Below, in pieces: positions 1 to 6,366 of a stretch of DNA of 6,366 nucleotides. Source of the stretch: an uncultured Candidatus Berkelbacteria bacterium (lineage in GTDB: Bacteria; Patescibacteriota; UBA1384; CAILIB01); contig CALBLZ010000086.1 of the NCBI GenBank assembly GCA_937895715.1, positions 1-6,366 on the forward strand, given 5' to 3'. Position 1 is the stretch's first letter, and each line of letters begins with the position of its first letter. Both the position numbers and the translations under genes were made by a program. Below the pieces are notes generated by a model. That model did no database searches, was not told the origin of the DNA, and saw only the letters and a program-made list of their open reading frames with translations.

Positions 1-1324
1 CATACTTTAAAGCGGCAAGCGCCACAGCATGTACCACCTGCTTGCGCTCGTCCTCAGGGTACTCGCGAGCTGTCTCGGTTTCAGCCAGCCGCTCCTCAGC
101 TTTCTCATGCGCGAGGATAAGCAGGTCTTTTAGCTGCATAACTCCCCCGGCACGAGTTTTGAATGGCTTGCCATCCGGGCCATTTACCGTACCAAACCCT
201 AGGTGTTCCATGTGGGTTTCCGGAGCAGCAACCCCAACCTGCTTAGCTACTGCAAAAAGTTGCTGAAAATGTAGCTTTTGACGCTGATCCACTACATACA
301 GCAGTAAATCGAGTTTATCCACACTCACCCGCTCTTCTACGGCAGCAAGGTCGGTTGTTGAATACAAGAAAGCTCCATCAGATTTTGTAAGAATCATTGG
401 CGGCTCATCGGGCATGCTTGCAATCGGAATTACCAAGGCGCCATCACTCTCAACGGCAGCTCCGCTGGTGCGCAGCTTTTCTACCAAAGGAGCAATCCGA
501 TCGTGGTAGTGACTCTCGCCATACCACCAGTCAAACTCAACATCGAGCTCGTCCATGTTTTCTTTAATCGCAACAACCGAAACATCTACAAAATGCTTCC
601 AAAGAGCCGTTAGTCCAAAGTCGCCGCCCTGCAGCTTAAGCGTTGCGGCAAGGGCCTGTTTGGCAAACTCTGGATCTTCTTTAAACTTGGCAGCAGCCAG
701 TGGATACAGTGTTTTTAGATCTTCAATTGAAACAGGAGATTCACCTGATACGTCGGTAAAGCCTTCCTGAAAATACGGCCAGTCTGGGTGCTCGTTCTGC
801 AAGTACGCTAGAAGCATCCCCATTGGAGTACCCCAGTCACCCATGTGGATATCGCCGTATACCGTATCGCCAGCAAACCGCGCGATCCGCTTTAAACTTT
901 CCCCTAGAATACTGGACCGCAAGTGACCCACATGAAGTGGCTTCGCAACGTTAGGCCCACCAAAATCGATAACGACTCGCTTAGAAGAAAGAACTGGCAC
1001 GCCGAGCCGTTCGTCGGCCCGCAGTGCAGATAGGCTCTCGATAAAGAACCCATCGGTAAATTTCACATTAATAAATCCTGGCCCGGCAATTTCTGCACTT
1101 TCAATGCAGGCGTCTTCAAGAAGAGCTGGCACCAGCCCTTCTGCAATCTGCCGAGGCGGCTGACCAAGTGTGCGGCTAATCTGCAGCGCAATATTTGTCG
1201 CGTAATCTGCGCCTACATGGGCAGGTGGCTCATCTACCTGCACGCCATCTGGCCACTGCCAATCACGCGCAGCGCAGAGCTGCTGCAGCGCAGTGAGCAA
1301 GTACTGTCGAGGAGAGTTTGTCAT
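1..1324 (-). CDS. argS: Arginyl-tRNA synthetase, 3' end cut off by the window edge
   Basis: Class I aminoacyl-tRNA synthetase that attaches arginine to tRNA-Arg in the cytoplasm. The frame has no stop inside the window, and 441 residues are visible of a family length of about 550-590. Residues 1 to about 100 look like the ArgRS-specific N-terminal domain that contacts the tRNA D-loop. The catalytic core follows: PNVAKPLHVGH (124-134) holds the HIGH signature as HVGH (131-134), then GDWGTPMG (162-169), KSDGAFLYSTTDLAA (314-328), VVDQRQ (344-349) and GKPFKTRAGG (385-394). The last segment replaces the KMSKS loop, as in E. coli-type ArgRS. The missing part is the DALR anticodon-binding domain, whose start is probably the ALKY at the edge. 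The ATG at 1324 overlaps the tyrS stop as ATGA and has no Shine-Dalgarno sequence, so translation is probably coupled to tyrS. Identity is secure from the motif series. Confidence 0.96.
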   Translation of the reverse strand, partial: MTNSPRQYLLTALQQLCAARDWQWPDGVQVDEPPAHVGADYATNIALQISRTLGQPPRQIAEGLVPALLEDACIESAEIAGPGFINVKFTDGFFIESLSALRADERLGVPVLSSKRVVIDFGGPNVAKPLHVGHLRSSILGESLKRIARFAGDTVYGDIHMGDWGTPMGMLLAYLQNEHPDWPYFQEGFTDVSGESPVSIEDLKTLYPLAAAKFKEDPEFAKQALAATLKLQGGDFGLTALWKHFVDVSVVAIKENMDELDVEFDWWYGESHYHDRIAPLVEKLRTSGAAVESDGALVIPIASMPDEPPMILTKSDGAFLYSTTDLAAVEERVSVDKLDLLLYVVDQRQKLHFQQLFAVAKQVGVAAPETHMEHLGFGTVNGPDGKPFKTRAGGVMQLKDLLILAHEKAEERLAETETAREYPEDERKQVVHAVALAALKY

Positions 1325-2514
1325 GAAACCAGTCGTACGAATGAGTGCTTACCTACCTGAAGAACCTTACCTGTGAGAGACGCTGCAGCAAGGAGGAGAT
1401 CGGTTTCTTGCACAACACCCTCAATACGCACACCCTTCTGTTCAATTAATCGACGTGCTTCAGATTTGCTTGGAGTTAAACCAGAGTCAACGAGCAGTTG
1501 GGTGAGCATCACCTCGCCTGTAACTGAGTACTCTGCTATGTCGCTGGGAAGCTCGCTACGTTCGCGCTCCCAACGTGCCAGAGCTTCGTTCCCTTGTCCG
1601 TCCCCGTAGAACAAATCAACCATGCGCACTGCCAGTTCTTGTTTGAGATTCTTTGGATTCTCTCCTGATGCCAACCGCGCATCGAGCTCTTCTGGGGTGA
1701 ATGGGTAGGCCGACCGCGGGAAGATGTTTAGGCTCTCTTTAAGCATGCTATCTGCAATCTGCATCCCTTGTGTGAACATTCCGAACGCAGGTTGATTCAG
1801 GCTTATCACATTGCCAACACTTGAGCTCATCTTTTGCCCATCAGTGCCGTTAATGAGTACATTCGTAATGATTGCCTGTGCTGGCTGCCCCTTGTATTCC
1901 TGAAGAGAACGCCCAGCCAGCAGGTTAAACCACTGATCGGAGCCACCAATCTCAATGTCAGACTCGAGCACTACAGAATCGTAGCCCTGCATGATTGGGT
2001 AGAGCATCTCGCGCATACTCACCGGATTGCCAGCCTCGATTCGCCGAGCAATAAGTTCACGCTTAATAAACTGGTTCACCGTGAACACATCGGCTAGTTC
2101 AGCAATCTCACTGAAGGTAAGGGTACCAAGCCAAGTGGAGTTGTAGCGGAACGTAACTTGATCCTTTTTCTCTGGATTGAGCACCATCCACAACTGTTTT
2201 TCGTAATCTACAAGATTAGCTTGTACCTGCTCAGGAGTAAGCATGGGGCGCTTGCTGTCTTTGTCTGAGGTGTCGCCGACAAGCGCAGTAAAATCACCAA
2301 TTACAATTTGAATCTGGTGACCAAGCTCTTGAAACGCTCGGAGCCGCCAGAGTGGAATAGCTCGCCCAACGTGAATATTGACGCTGGTTGGGTCGATGCC
2401 CAGTTTTACCTTTAGCACTTTGCCGTTTTCCGCATCTTTCCAAACCCGTTCTGTATCTACAGAATCGGCTACGAGATACTCGAAACAATCACTGAGGGAA
2501 AACTGGAGCTGCAT
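1321..2514 (-). CDS. tyrS: Tyrosyl-tRNA synthetase
   Basis: Class I enzyme that charges tRNA-Tyr with tyrosine, normally as a cytoplasmic homodimer. The 397 residues fit the roughly 400-residue bacterial family and the gene is complete. The Rossmann core begins with KLGIDPT (37-43) and the HIGH signature, here HVGR (48-51), followed by GDFTALVGD (73-81). YPIMQGYD (172-179) supplies the Tyr, Gln and Asp that bind the amino acid, and IGGSDQW (189-195) is the usual tyrosine and adenylate pocket. The KMSKS loop is KMSSS (228-232). Residues from about 340 to the end form an S4-type RNA-binding domain that contacts tRNA. The start is fixed by an in-frame TAA 12 bases upstream (2524-2526) and by the good N-terminal fit. 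It is first in an operon with argS, sharing four bases, and divergent from the penicillin-binding protein gene. Its TGA stop implies that TGA is not read as an amino acid here. Confidence 0.97.
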   Translation of the reverse strand: MQLQFSLSDCFEYLVADSVDTERVWKDAENGKVLKVKLGIDPTSVNIHVGRAIPLWRLRAFQELGHQIQIVIGDFTALVGDTSDKDSKRPMLTPEQVQANLVDYEKQLWMVLNPEKKDQVTFRYNSTWLGTLTFSEIAELADVFTVNQFIKRELIARRIEAGNPVSMREMLYPIMQGYDSVVLESDIEIGGSDQWFNLLAGRSLQEYKGQPAQAIITNVLINGTDGQKMSSSVGNVISLNQPAFGMFTQGMQIADSMLKESLNIFPRSAYPFTPEELDARLASGENPKNLKQELAVRMVDLFYGDGQGNEALARWERERSELPSDIAEYSVTGEVMLTQLLVDSGLTPSKSEARRLIEQKGVRIEGVVQETDLLLAAASLTGKVLQVGKHSFVRLVS

Positions 2515-2549
2515 ACTGTAACTTTACCTGATCTTCTGGTATGCTTCAA
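2514..2549 (-). promoter_or_regulatory. Predicted tyrS-argS core promoter, leaderless type
   Basis: On the minus strand a -35-like TTGAAG (2549-2544) is followed by a 17-base spacer and a -10-like TAAAGT (2526-2521). Counting the usual distance from the -10 box puts the transcription start at about 2514, which is the A of the tyrS ATG. Each box matches the housekeeping sigma consensus at four of six positions, and spacing is optimal. No convincing Shine-Dalgarno sequence exists; the only candidate is an AGG about 12 bases before the ATG. The boxes and spacing are seen directly; promoter activity and leaderless translation are inferred. Confidence 0.5.
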
Positions 2550-2553
2550 TCAT
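2537..2553 (+). promoter_or_regulatory. Predicted extended -10 promoter for the penicillin-binding protein gene
   Basis: TGGTATGCT (2537-2545) looks like an extended -10 element (TGn followed by TATGCT, four of six matches). The expected transcription start is about 2552, only two bases before the ATG at 2554. I see no good -35 box at 16-18 bases upstream, which is common for extended -10 promoters. No Shine-Dalgarno sequence precedes the ATG. The element overlaps the opposite-strand -35 box of tyrS at 2544-2545, so the two promoters may compete for polymerase. Confidence 0.4.
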
Positions 2554-5547
2554 ATGAAGTCTTCACGACGTAGTCCTCGACGTCCCACTTCGCGCTTCAA
2601 TCCCCTGGCACTTCGTACCACTGGAGATACTGCTCGCAAACCTCTGCCGAGCAACCGTTTTTTGCGTACTGCTAAACCTGGAGCAAAGGGTAGTACCAAA
2701 AAAGATAACCCCCTCTTCACCAGACTCCCTGGCCCACGACCCTGGTACTGGCCATTTCACTGGAAACCTCGCGTAACCTGGCGCGGCATCTTTATTGTGT
2801 TCGGCGCTGGTATTGCTGTCTTCTCCCTGAGTATAGCCGGACTCTTTGCCTACTACGTACGAGATCTTCCCAACCCACGCCAACTTTCTAACCGTTCAGT
2901 TGCTGAATCTACCAAAATTCTCGACCGCACTGGTAAGCTAATCTACTCATTCTACGGAGAAGAAAATCGCACCCTCCTCAAACCAGAGCAGATCAACGAC
3001 TTCTCAAAGAAAGCTTCGATCGCACTCGAGGATGGGGACTTCTACACCCACCCTGGCTTTTCTGTACGCGGCCTCAGTCGAGCCGCTTGGTGTAAGGTGC
3101 GTGGCACCTACTGCGGTGGCGGCTCAACCATTACCCAACAGTTCGTAAAGAACGCGCTCATTACCGATGAGCAAACCACCGACCGCAAACTGCGGGAACT
3201 GATCCTTTCAATTGAGGTTGAGCAGGTATACACAAAAGAAGAAATCCTCACCGGGTACCTCAACGAGATTCCATTCGGCGGAAATATTTACGGCCTCGAA
3301 GCTGCTGCCCAAAACTTCTTTGGTAAACACGCTATCGACCTCACCCTTTCTGAGGCAGCAACACTGGCATCTATTCCACAGCAGCCAAGCTACTACTCGC
3401 CATACGGCGACAACCTCGAGGATCTCTTTATTCGTAAAGACTACGCCCTCGATCGCATGGAGCTACTTGGTCTGGTTACAAAAGAAGAGGCAGAGGCTGC
3501 AAAGCTAGCGGCGCCTAACCTCGAGAATCCTGCATTTACTCGCAAGAGTAACCTGGTTGCTCCGCACTTTGTGTTCTATATTCGCCAGCAGCTCCTCAAA
3601 TTTATGGACGAAGACCCCCAGCGGGCTGAGCTCAAGCTCGACCAGGCTGGCTACATTGTGACTACATCCATTGATCTAGAGGCGCAAACCCTCGCTGAGA
3701 ACATTTTGAAAGAAATGGGGCCAGGAACGGTCAAAAAGTACCAAGCAAGTAACGCCGCTCTCACTGCCGTCGACCCAAAGACGGGTGAAATTATCGCAAT
3801 GGTCGGGAGCATCGATTACGACACATCTCGCTCCGGTAACACCAACTTTGCAAACGCCCTCTTGCAGCCAGGCTCTGCTTTCAAGCCAATTGTGTTTGCC
3901 ACCGCTTTCGATAAAGAGAACAAAAAAAGCCCAGCTTCAATTACCTTCGACCTCGATACAGACTTTGGAAACTACCGACCAAAAAACTACAACGGACAGT
4001 TCCGTGGCCCAATAACCAACCGCAACGCTCTGGCGCAGTCTCTCAATATTCCTGCTGTTAAGAACCTCCACCTCGTGGGGATTAGCAATGCAATTGCCAC
4101 AGCAGACCGGATGGGAATCAAGTCCTTTACCAACGCTCCTGCAGATTACGGCCTGTCGCTTGTGCTTGGAGCAGGAGAAGTGCGACCCGTAGAACTAGCG
4201 AGTGCCTATGCCACCTTTGCTAACGAAGGTGTGCACCACGAGCTCCGGCCAATTCTAACTATCGAGAAGAATGGTGAGATTATTAAGGATTTCCGTAAAA
4301 CGGAACCCACCAAGGCCATTGAGCCAGAAGTTGCCTACCAGATAAGTAACATTCTGTCTGATAACACCGCCCGCTCCCCTGTCTTTGGCACTCGAAACAC
4401 CCTTACCCTACCGGATCGCCCTGTGGCAGCAAAAACCGGAACAACCAACAGTAACCGCGACGCGTGGACAGCCGGATACACTCCACAGATTGCCGCAGTT
4501 GTCTGGGTAGGAAACAACGAGCCAAACAAAACAATGACCGCAGGTGCCGATGGCTCCTATGTTGCCGGACCAATTTGGAATCGCTTCATGAAGGAGTACC
4601 TCAAGGGGAAGCCTGTTGAGAATTTCAACAGACCGAGCACCATTCAAGAGCTAACCATCGATTTCCTTTCCGGAAAACTTCCAACAGATCAAAGTCCAGA
4701 AAACCAGCGCGTTAAAGATATCTTTGCCCCATGGCAGATTCCTACAGAAAAGGACAATGTCCATATTAAGGTGCGCATAGACCGAACAACTGGAAAGCTT
4801 GCTACCGACCTTACTCCTGCAGAGCTGGTAGAGGAACGAGTATTCTTTAATATCACGTCTGAGCAGCCAAACAACCCTAACTGGGAGAACCCGGTACAAG
4901 CGTGGGCCCAAGCAAACGGTGGTGGTGTAAAACCTCCAACCGAGTTTGATGACATACACACAGAGGAAAACCGGCCGACGCTCAGTTTCGTAACACCAAA
5001 GTCAGGCGAGTCATTTGCAGACAGCACCTCAATCGAAGTCTCCGTTGGCGGCAACCGACCGATCACCCAAGTTGAGTTCTATGTAGACAACGTACTCGTA
5101 GGAACCAGAACGAGCGCGCCGTGGCGAATTGATTACAACGCAAGCGCCCTGGTTAATGGTACTCACATTTTTACAGCGCGGGTCATGAATGATCTTAACC
5201 TTACGCGCAGCGAACAGGTTAGCGCCAACAAAGTATCCGGTAGCGGAAACTCTGGTCCATTAAGCCCCGTAATCAACCCGAGCATCATGCGGGTTGGCAA
5301 GAGTGTAACTCTAACCTGGACAAATCCCCCCGATTCGGCCCTGGCAGGTGTTCGCCTCTACCAGTCACCCAACGCTGGCGTACTTGGAGCACTGCTCCGC
5401 ACTGTCACAGCCACCCCAAACACGCCCGGGCAGGCAACAGTAGATAATCTTGCACCTGGTACCTATTACTTCTCTCTGCGGCCTGTAGACGCAAGTGGCG
5501 GGCGTGAGAGCACGTCTGGCCAACAGCTCAGTATTACTATTCCGTAG
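2554..5547 (+). CDS. Bifunctional class A penicillin-binding protein (PBP1A family) with Ig-like C-terminal extension
   Basis: Membrane-anchored enzyme that polymerises lipid II into glycan strands and cross-links the stem peptides. Residues 1-77 are a basic cytoplasmic tail and about 78-102 a single membrane anchor. The GT51 transglycosylase domain follows: EDGDFYTHPG (159-168) with the catalytic Glu159, GGSTITQQ (189-196), RKLRE (211-215) with the second conserved Glu215, and ILTGYLNEIPFGG (231-243). The transpeptidase domain has all three catalytic motifs: SAFK (441-444, nucleophile Ser441), SLN (496-498) and KTGT (627-630). After a linker come a Big_17-like Ig domain (about 808-893) and a beta-rich FN3-like segment (about 903-997). 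With 997 residues it is longer than typical PBP1A of 700-850, mostly through these tails. Both activities look intact. The next Met is at residue 302, within the GT domain, so ATG at 2554 is the only sensible start. It is transcribed alone, divergent from tyrS and convergent with radA. The Ig and FN3 assignments are by pattern. Confidence 0.95.
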   Translation: MKSSRRSPRRPTSRFNPLALRTTGDTARKPLPSNRFLRTAKPGAKGSTKKDNPLFTRLPGPRPWYWPFHWKPRVTWRGIFIVFGAGIAVFSLSIAGLFAYYVRDLPNPRQLSNRSVAESTKILDRTGKLIYSFYGEENRTLLKPEQINDFSKKASIALEDGDFYTHPGFSVRGLSRAAWCKVRGTYCGGGSTITQQFVKNALITDEQTTDRKLRELILSIEVEQVYTKEEILTGYLNEIPFGGNIYGLEAAAQNFFGKHAIDLTLSEAATLASIPQQPSYYSPYGDNLEDLFIRKDYALDRMELLGLVTKEEAEAAKLAAPNLENPAFTRKSNLVAPHFVFYIRQQLLKFMDEDPQRAELKLDQAGYIVTTSIDLEAQTLAENILKEMGPGTVKKYQASNAALTAVDPKTGEIIAMVGSIDYDTSRSGNTNFANALLQPGSAFKPIVFATAFDKENKKSPASITFDLDTDFGNYRPKNYNGQFRGPITNRNALAQSLNIPAVKNLHLVGISNAIATADRMGIKSFTNAPADYGLSLVLGAGEVRPVELASAYATFANEGVHHELRPILTIEKNGEIIKDFRKTEPTKAIEPEVAYQISNILSDNTARSPVFGTRNTLTLPDRPVAAKTGTTNSNRDAWTAGYTPQIAAVVWVGNNEPNKTMTAGADGSYVAGPIWNRFMKEYLKGKPVENFNRPSTIQELTIDFLSGKLPTDQSPENQRVKDIFAPWQIPTEKDNVHIKVRIDRTTGKLATDLTPAELVEERVFFNITSEQPNNPNWENPVQAWAQANGGGVKPPTEFDDIHTEENRPTLSFVTPKSGESFADSTSIEVSVGGNRPITQVEFYVDNVLVGTRTSAPWRIDYNASALVNGTHIFTARVMNDLNLTRSEQVSANKVSGSGNSGPLSPVINPSIMRVGKSVTLTWTNPPDSALAGVRLYQSPNAGVLGALLRTVTATPNTPGQATVDNLAPGTYYFSLRPVDASGGRESTSGQQLSITIP

Positions 5548-6366
5548 GTTTTGAGCGCTTTCGATTGGCGAAGGTTTGTTGGAGCAGCTGCTGCAAGGTG
5601 CGCTGCCCAGTGATGAGCGTGTAGCCCAGTTGCTTTACCTCTTTTTCACGACGCTCTTGGCGGGCGACTTTACGCACTTCTCCGGCCAAGCCAATCTCCC
5701 CCAAAAGGACCGTTTCTTTGGGTAGAGCAATCTCATTTCTTGCTGAGGCTAAGGCCACACAAATGGCGGCGTCTACCGCAGGGTCTTTTACCTTTAGGCC
5801 GCCCACAATATTCACGAAGACATCGTGGTTTGATAAATCAATACCAGCACGACGTTGAAGTACCGCTAGTAAAAGATTGAGGCGGTTAAGATCTACACCC
5901 GAGGCTGTACGACGCGGATAGCCAAACACACTCGGCACCGTTAGCGCCTGAACTTCGATGAGTACCGGACGACTTCCCTCAAGCACTACGCTGAGTACCG
6001 AGCCGGGAGCCTCTACCCGCTCTTGTAGCAAGAACGAGGCAGGATTTGTGACTTCTTGTAGTCCTGTTTCGGTCATCGTAAACAAACCTGTTTCACTTAC
6101 ATCTCCGAACCGATTTTTAACCGCTCGCAGCACACGTAAATCGTGTTCGCCGTCACCCTCTAGGTAGAGAACAACATCAACGAGATGCTCAAGTGTTCGT
6201 GGGCCCGCCACCGTTCCTTCTTTTGTGATGTGACCCACGAGCACCACTGGAATACCTGAGCGCTTGGCCAGCTGCTGCATGCGCATTGCTGTTTCTCGCA
6301 CCTGCACAATGCTGCCTGGAGGTGATGGAAAGGCTGGATTGTACGGCGTTTTAATATAAAGGAAAA
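5537..6366 (-). CDS. radA: DNA repair protein RadA, 5' end cut off by the window edge
   Basis: RadA (Sms) is a RecA-like ATPase that drives branch migration and processing of recombination intermediates, acting with RecA on DNA. 275 residues are visible of about 450; the N-terminal C4 zinc finger and the Walker A loop lie outside the window. Seen here, counting from the edge, are PPGSIVQVRE (15-24), VGHITKEG (43-50), the RadA-defining KNRFG (83-87; bases 6104-6118) and TETGLQEV (98-105). The Lon-protease-like C-terminal domain contains DVFVNIVGG (181-189) and GEIGLAGEVR (222-231). In known RadA proteins this domain is a DNA-binding scaffold and not an active protease. A GTG at 6307 is an internal valine within conserved sequence, so it is not the start. 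The final TAG is inside the end of the convergent penicillin-binding protein gene, an 11-base overlap. The first residues (FLYIKT) differ from the usual DSIQT of the Walker B region. Confidence 0.95.
   Translation of the reverse strand, partial: FLYIKTPYNPAFPSPPGSIVQVRETAMRMQQLAKRSGIPVVLVGHITKEGTVAGPRTLEHLVDVVLYLEGDGEHDLRVLRAVKNRFGDVSETGLFTMTETGLQEVTNPASFLLQERVEAPGSVLSVVLEGSRPVLIEVQALTVPSVFGYPRRTASGVDLNRLNLLLAVLQRRAGIDLSNHDVFVNIVGGLKVKDPAVDAAICVALASARNEIALPKETVLLGEIGLAGEVRKVARQERREKEVKQLGYTLITGQRTLQQLLQQTFANRKRSKPTE
5558..5580 (+). terminator. Possible weak intrinsic terminator of the penicillin-binding protein transcript
   Basis: CTTTCG (5558-5563) can pair with CGAAGG (5569-5574), six pairs including one G-U, around a five-base loop, and TTTGTT follows. 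It starts 10 bases after the plus-strand stop codon and lies within the coding end of radA. The stem is short and the T-tract is interrupted, so this could be chance. No better candidate is visible near the convergent junction. Confidence 0.22.

Noticed and set aside
135..170. Loss of the KMSKS signature in ArgRS (FKTRAGG instead).
   Set aside because: E. coli-type ArgRS enzymes naturally lack a canonical KMSKS and have this same kind of segment, so it is ordinary.
1321..1323. Genetic code 25 (TGA read as glycine), found in some CPR lineages.
   Set aside because: tyrS ends in TGA exactly after a normal S4 domain end and overlaps the argS start, so TGA behaves as a stop.
2524..2553. A nine-codon minus-strand reading frame (MIEAYQKIR) ending just before tyrS, possibly a Tyr-sensing leader peptide.
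   Set aside because: It has only one Tyr codon and no ribosome binding site. It overlaps the predicted promoter boxes and there is no room for an attenuator hairpin before the tyrS ATG.
2515..2553. T-box riboswitch ahead of tyrS.
   Set aside because: The 39-base gap is far too short for a T-box leader and no T-box core sequence is present.
2563..2883. Antisense open frame of 106 codons opposite the start of the penicillin-binding protein gene.
   Set aside because: It is a shadow of the Arg/Pro-rich tail on the other strand, with no family resemblance.
4651..5066. Antisense open frames of 102 and 125 codons opposite the penicillin-binding protein linker and Ig region.
   Set aside because: They lie wholly inside a well-supported gene, overlap each other, and their translations resemble no protein family I know.
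5703..5830. Active Lon-type protease activity in RadA.
   Set aside because: The Lon-like domain is a standard RadA part. The segment where Lon has its catalytic Ser reads DPAVDAAICVALAS, so a protease is not indicated.
1..6366. Mobile elements, CRISPR arrays, tRNA or rRNA genes, long repeats.
   Set aside because: Virtually the whole window is accounted for by four housekeeping genes, and I saw no repeat arrays, terminal inverted repeats or tRNA-like segments.

Overview
The window is densely packed housekeeping DNA of about even base composition, with almost no non-coding sequence. It has four protein-coding genes, two of them cut by the window edges. On the minus strand, reading inward from about 2514, tyrS (complete) is followed by argS (runs off the left edge). 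On the plus strand there is one large bifunctional class A penicillin-binding protein (complete, 997 residues). At the right edge the C-terminal two thirds of radA lies on the minus strand.

The organism is probably a member of the Patescibacteria (Candidate Phyla Radiation). This is an inference from the style of the proteins. The penicillin-binding protein has the 'EIPFGGNIYGLEAAAQ' and 'PQQPSYYSPYG' wording and a C-terminal Ig-like extension, as I remember from that group. TyrRS carries the signatures HVGR and KMSSS. Gene packing is very tight. TGA is used as a stop at the end of tyrS, which argues against the lineages that read TGA as glycine. I cannot name the class; Saccharibacteria or Parcubacteria-type lineages would fit.

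Layout: argS (1-1324, minus) and tyrS (1321-2514, minus) overlap by four bases (ATGA) and form one transcription unit. A 39-base divergent gap (2515-2553) separates tyrS from the penicillin-binding protein gene and seems to hold both core promoters. Both -10-like boxes sit 6 to 8 bases before the start codons, so both mRNAs may be leaderless. The plus-strand gene (2554-5547) and radA (5537-6366, minus) converge and overlap by 11 bases at their 3' ends.

The genes serve separate core functions: tRNA charging (Arg, Tyr), peptidoglycan polymerisation and cross-linking, and recombination or branch migration during DNA repair. I see no mobile element, CRISPR array, RNA gene, toxin or defence gene, and no sign of a novel multi-gene system. 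The points worth a second look are the compact divergent promoter, the accessory parts of the penicillin-binding protein (basic tail, lone cysteine pair, Ig/FN3-like tail), and the odd residues at the expected Walker B position of RadA at the right edge.
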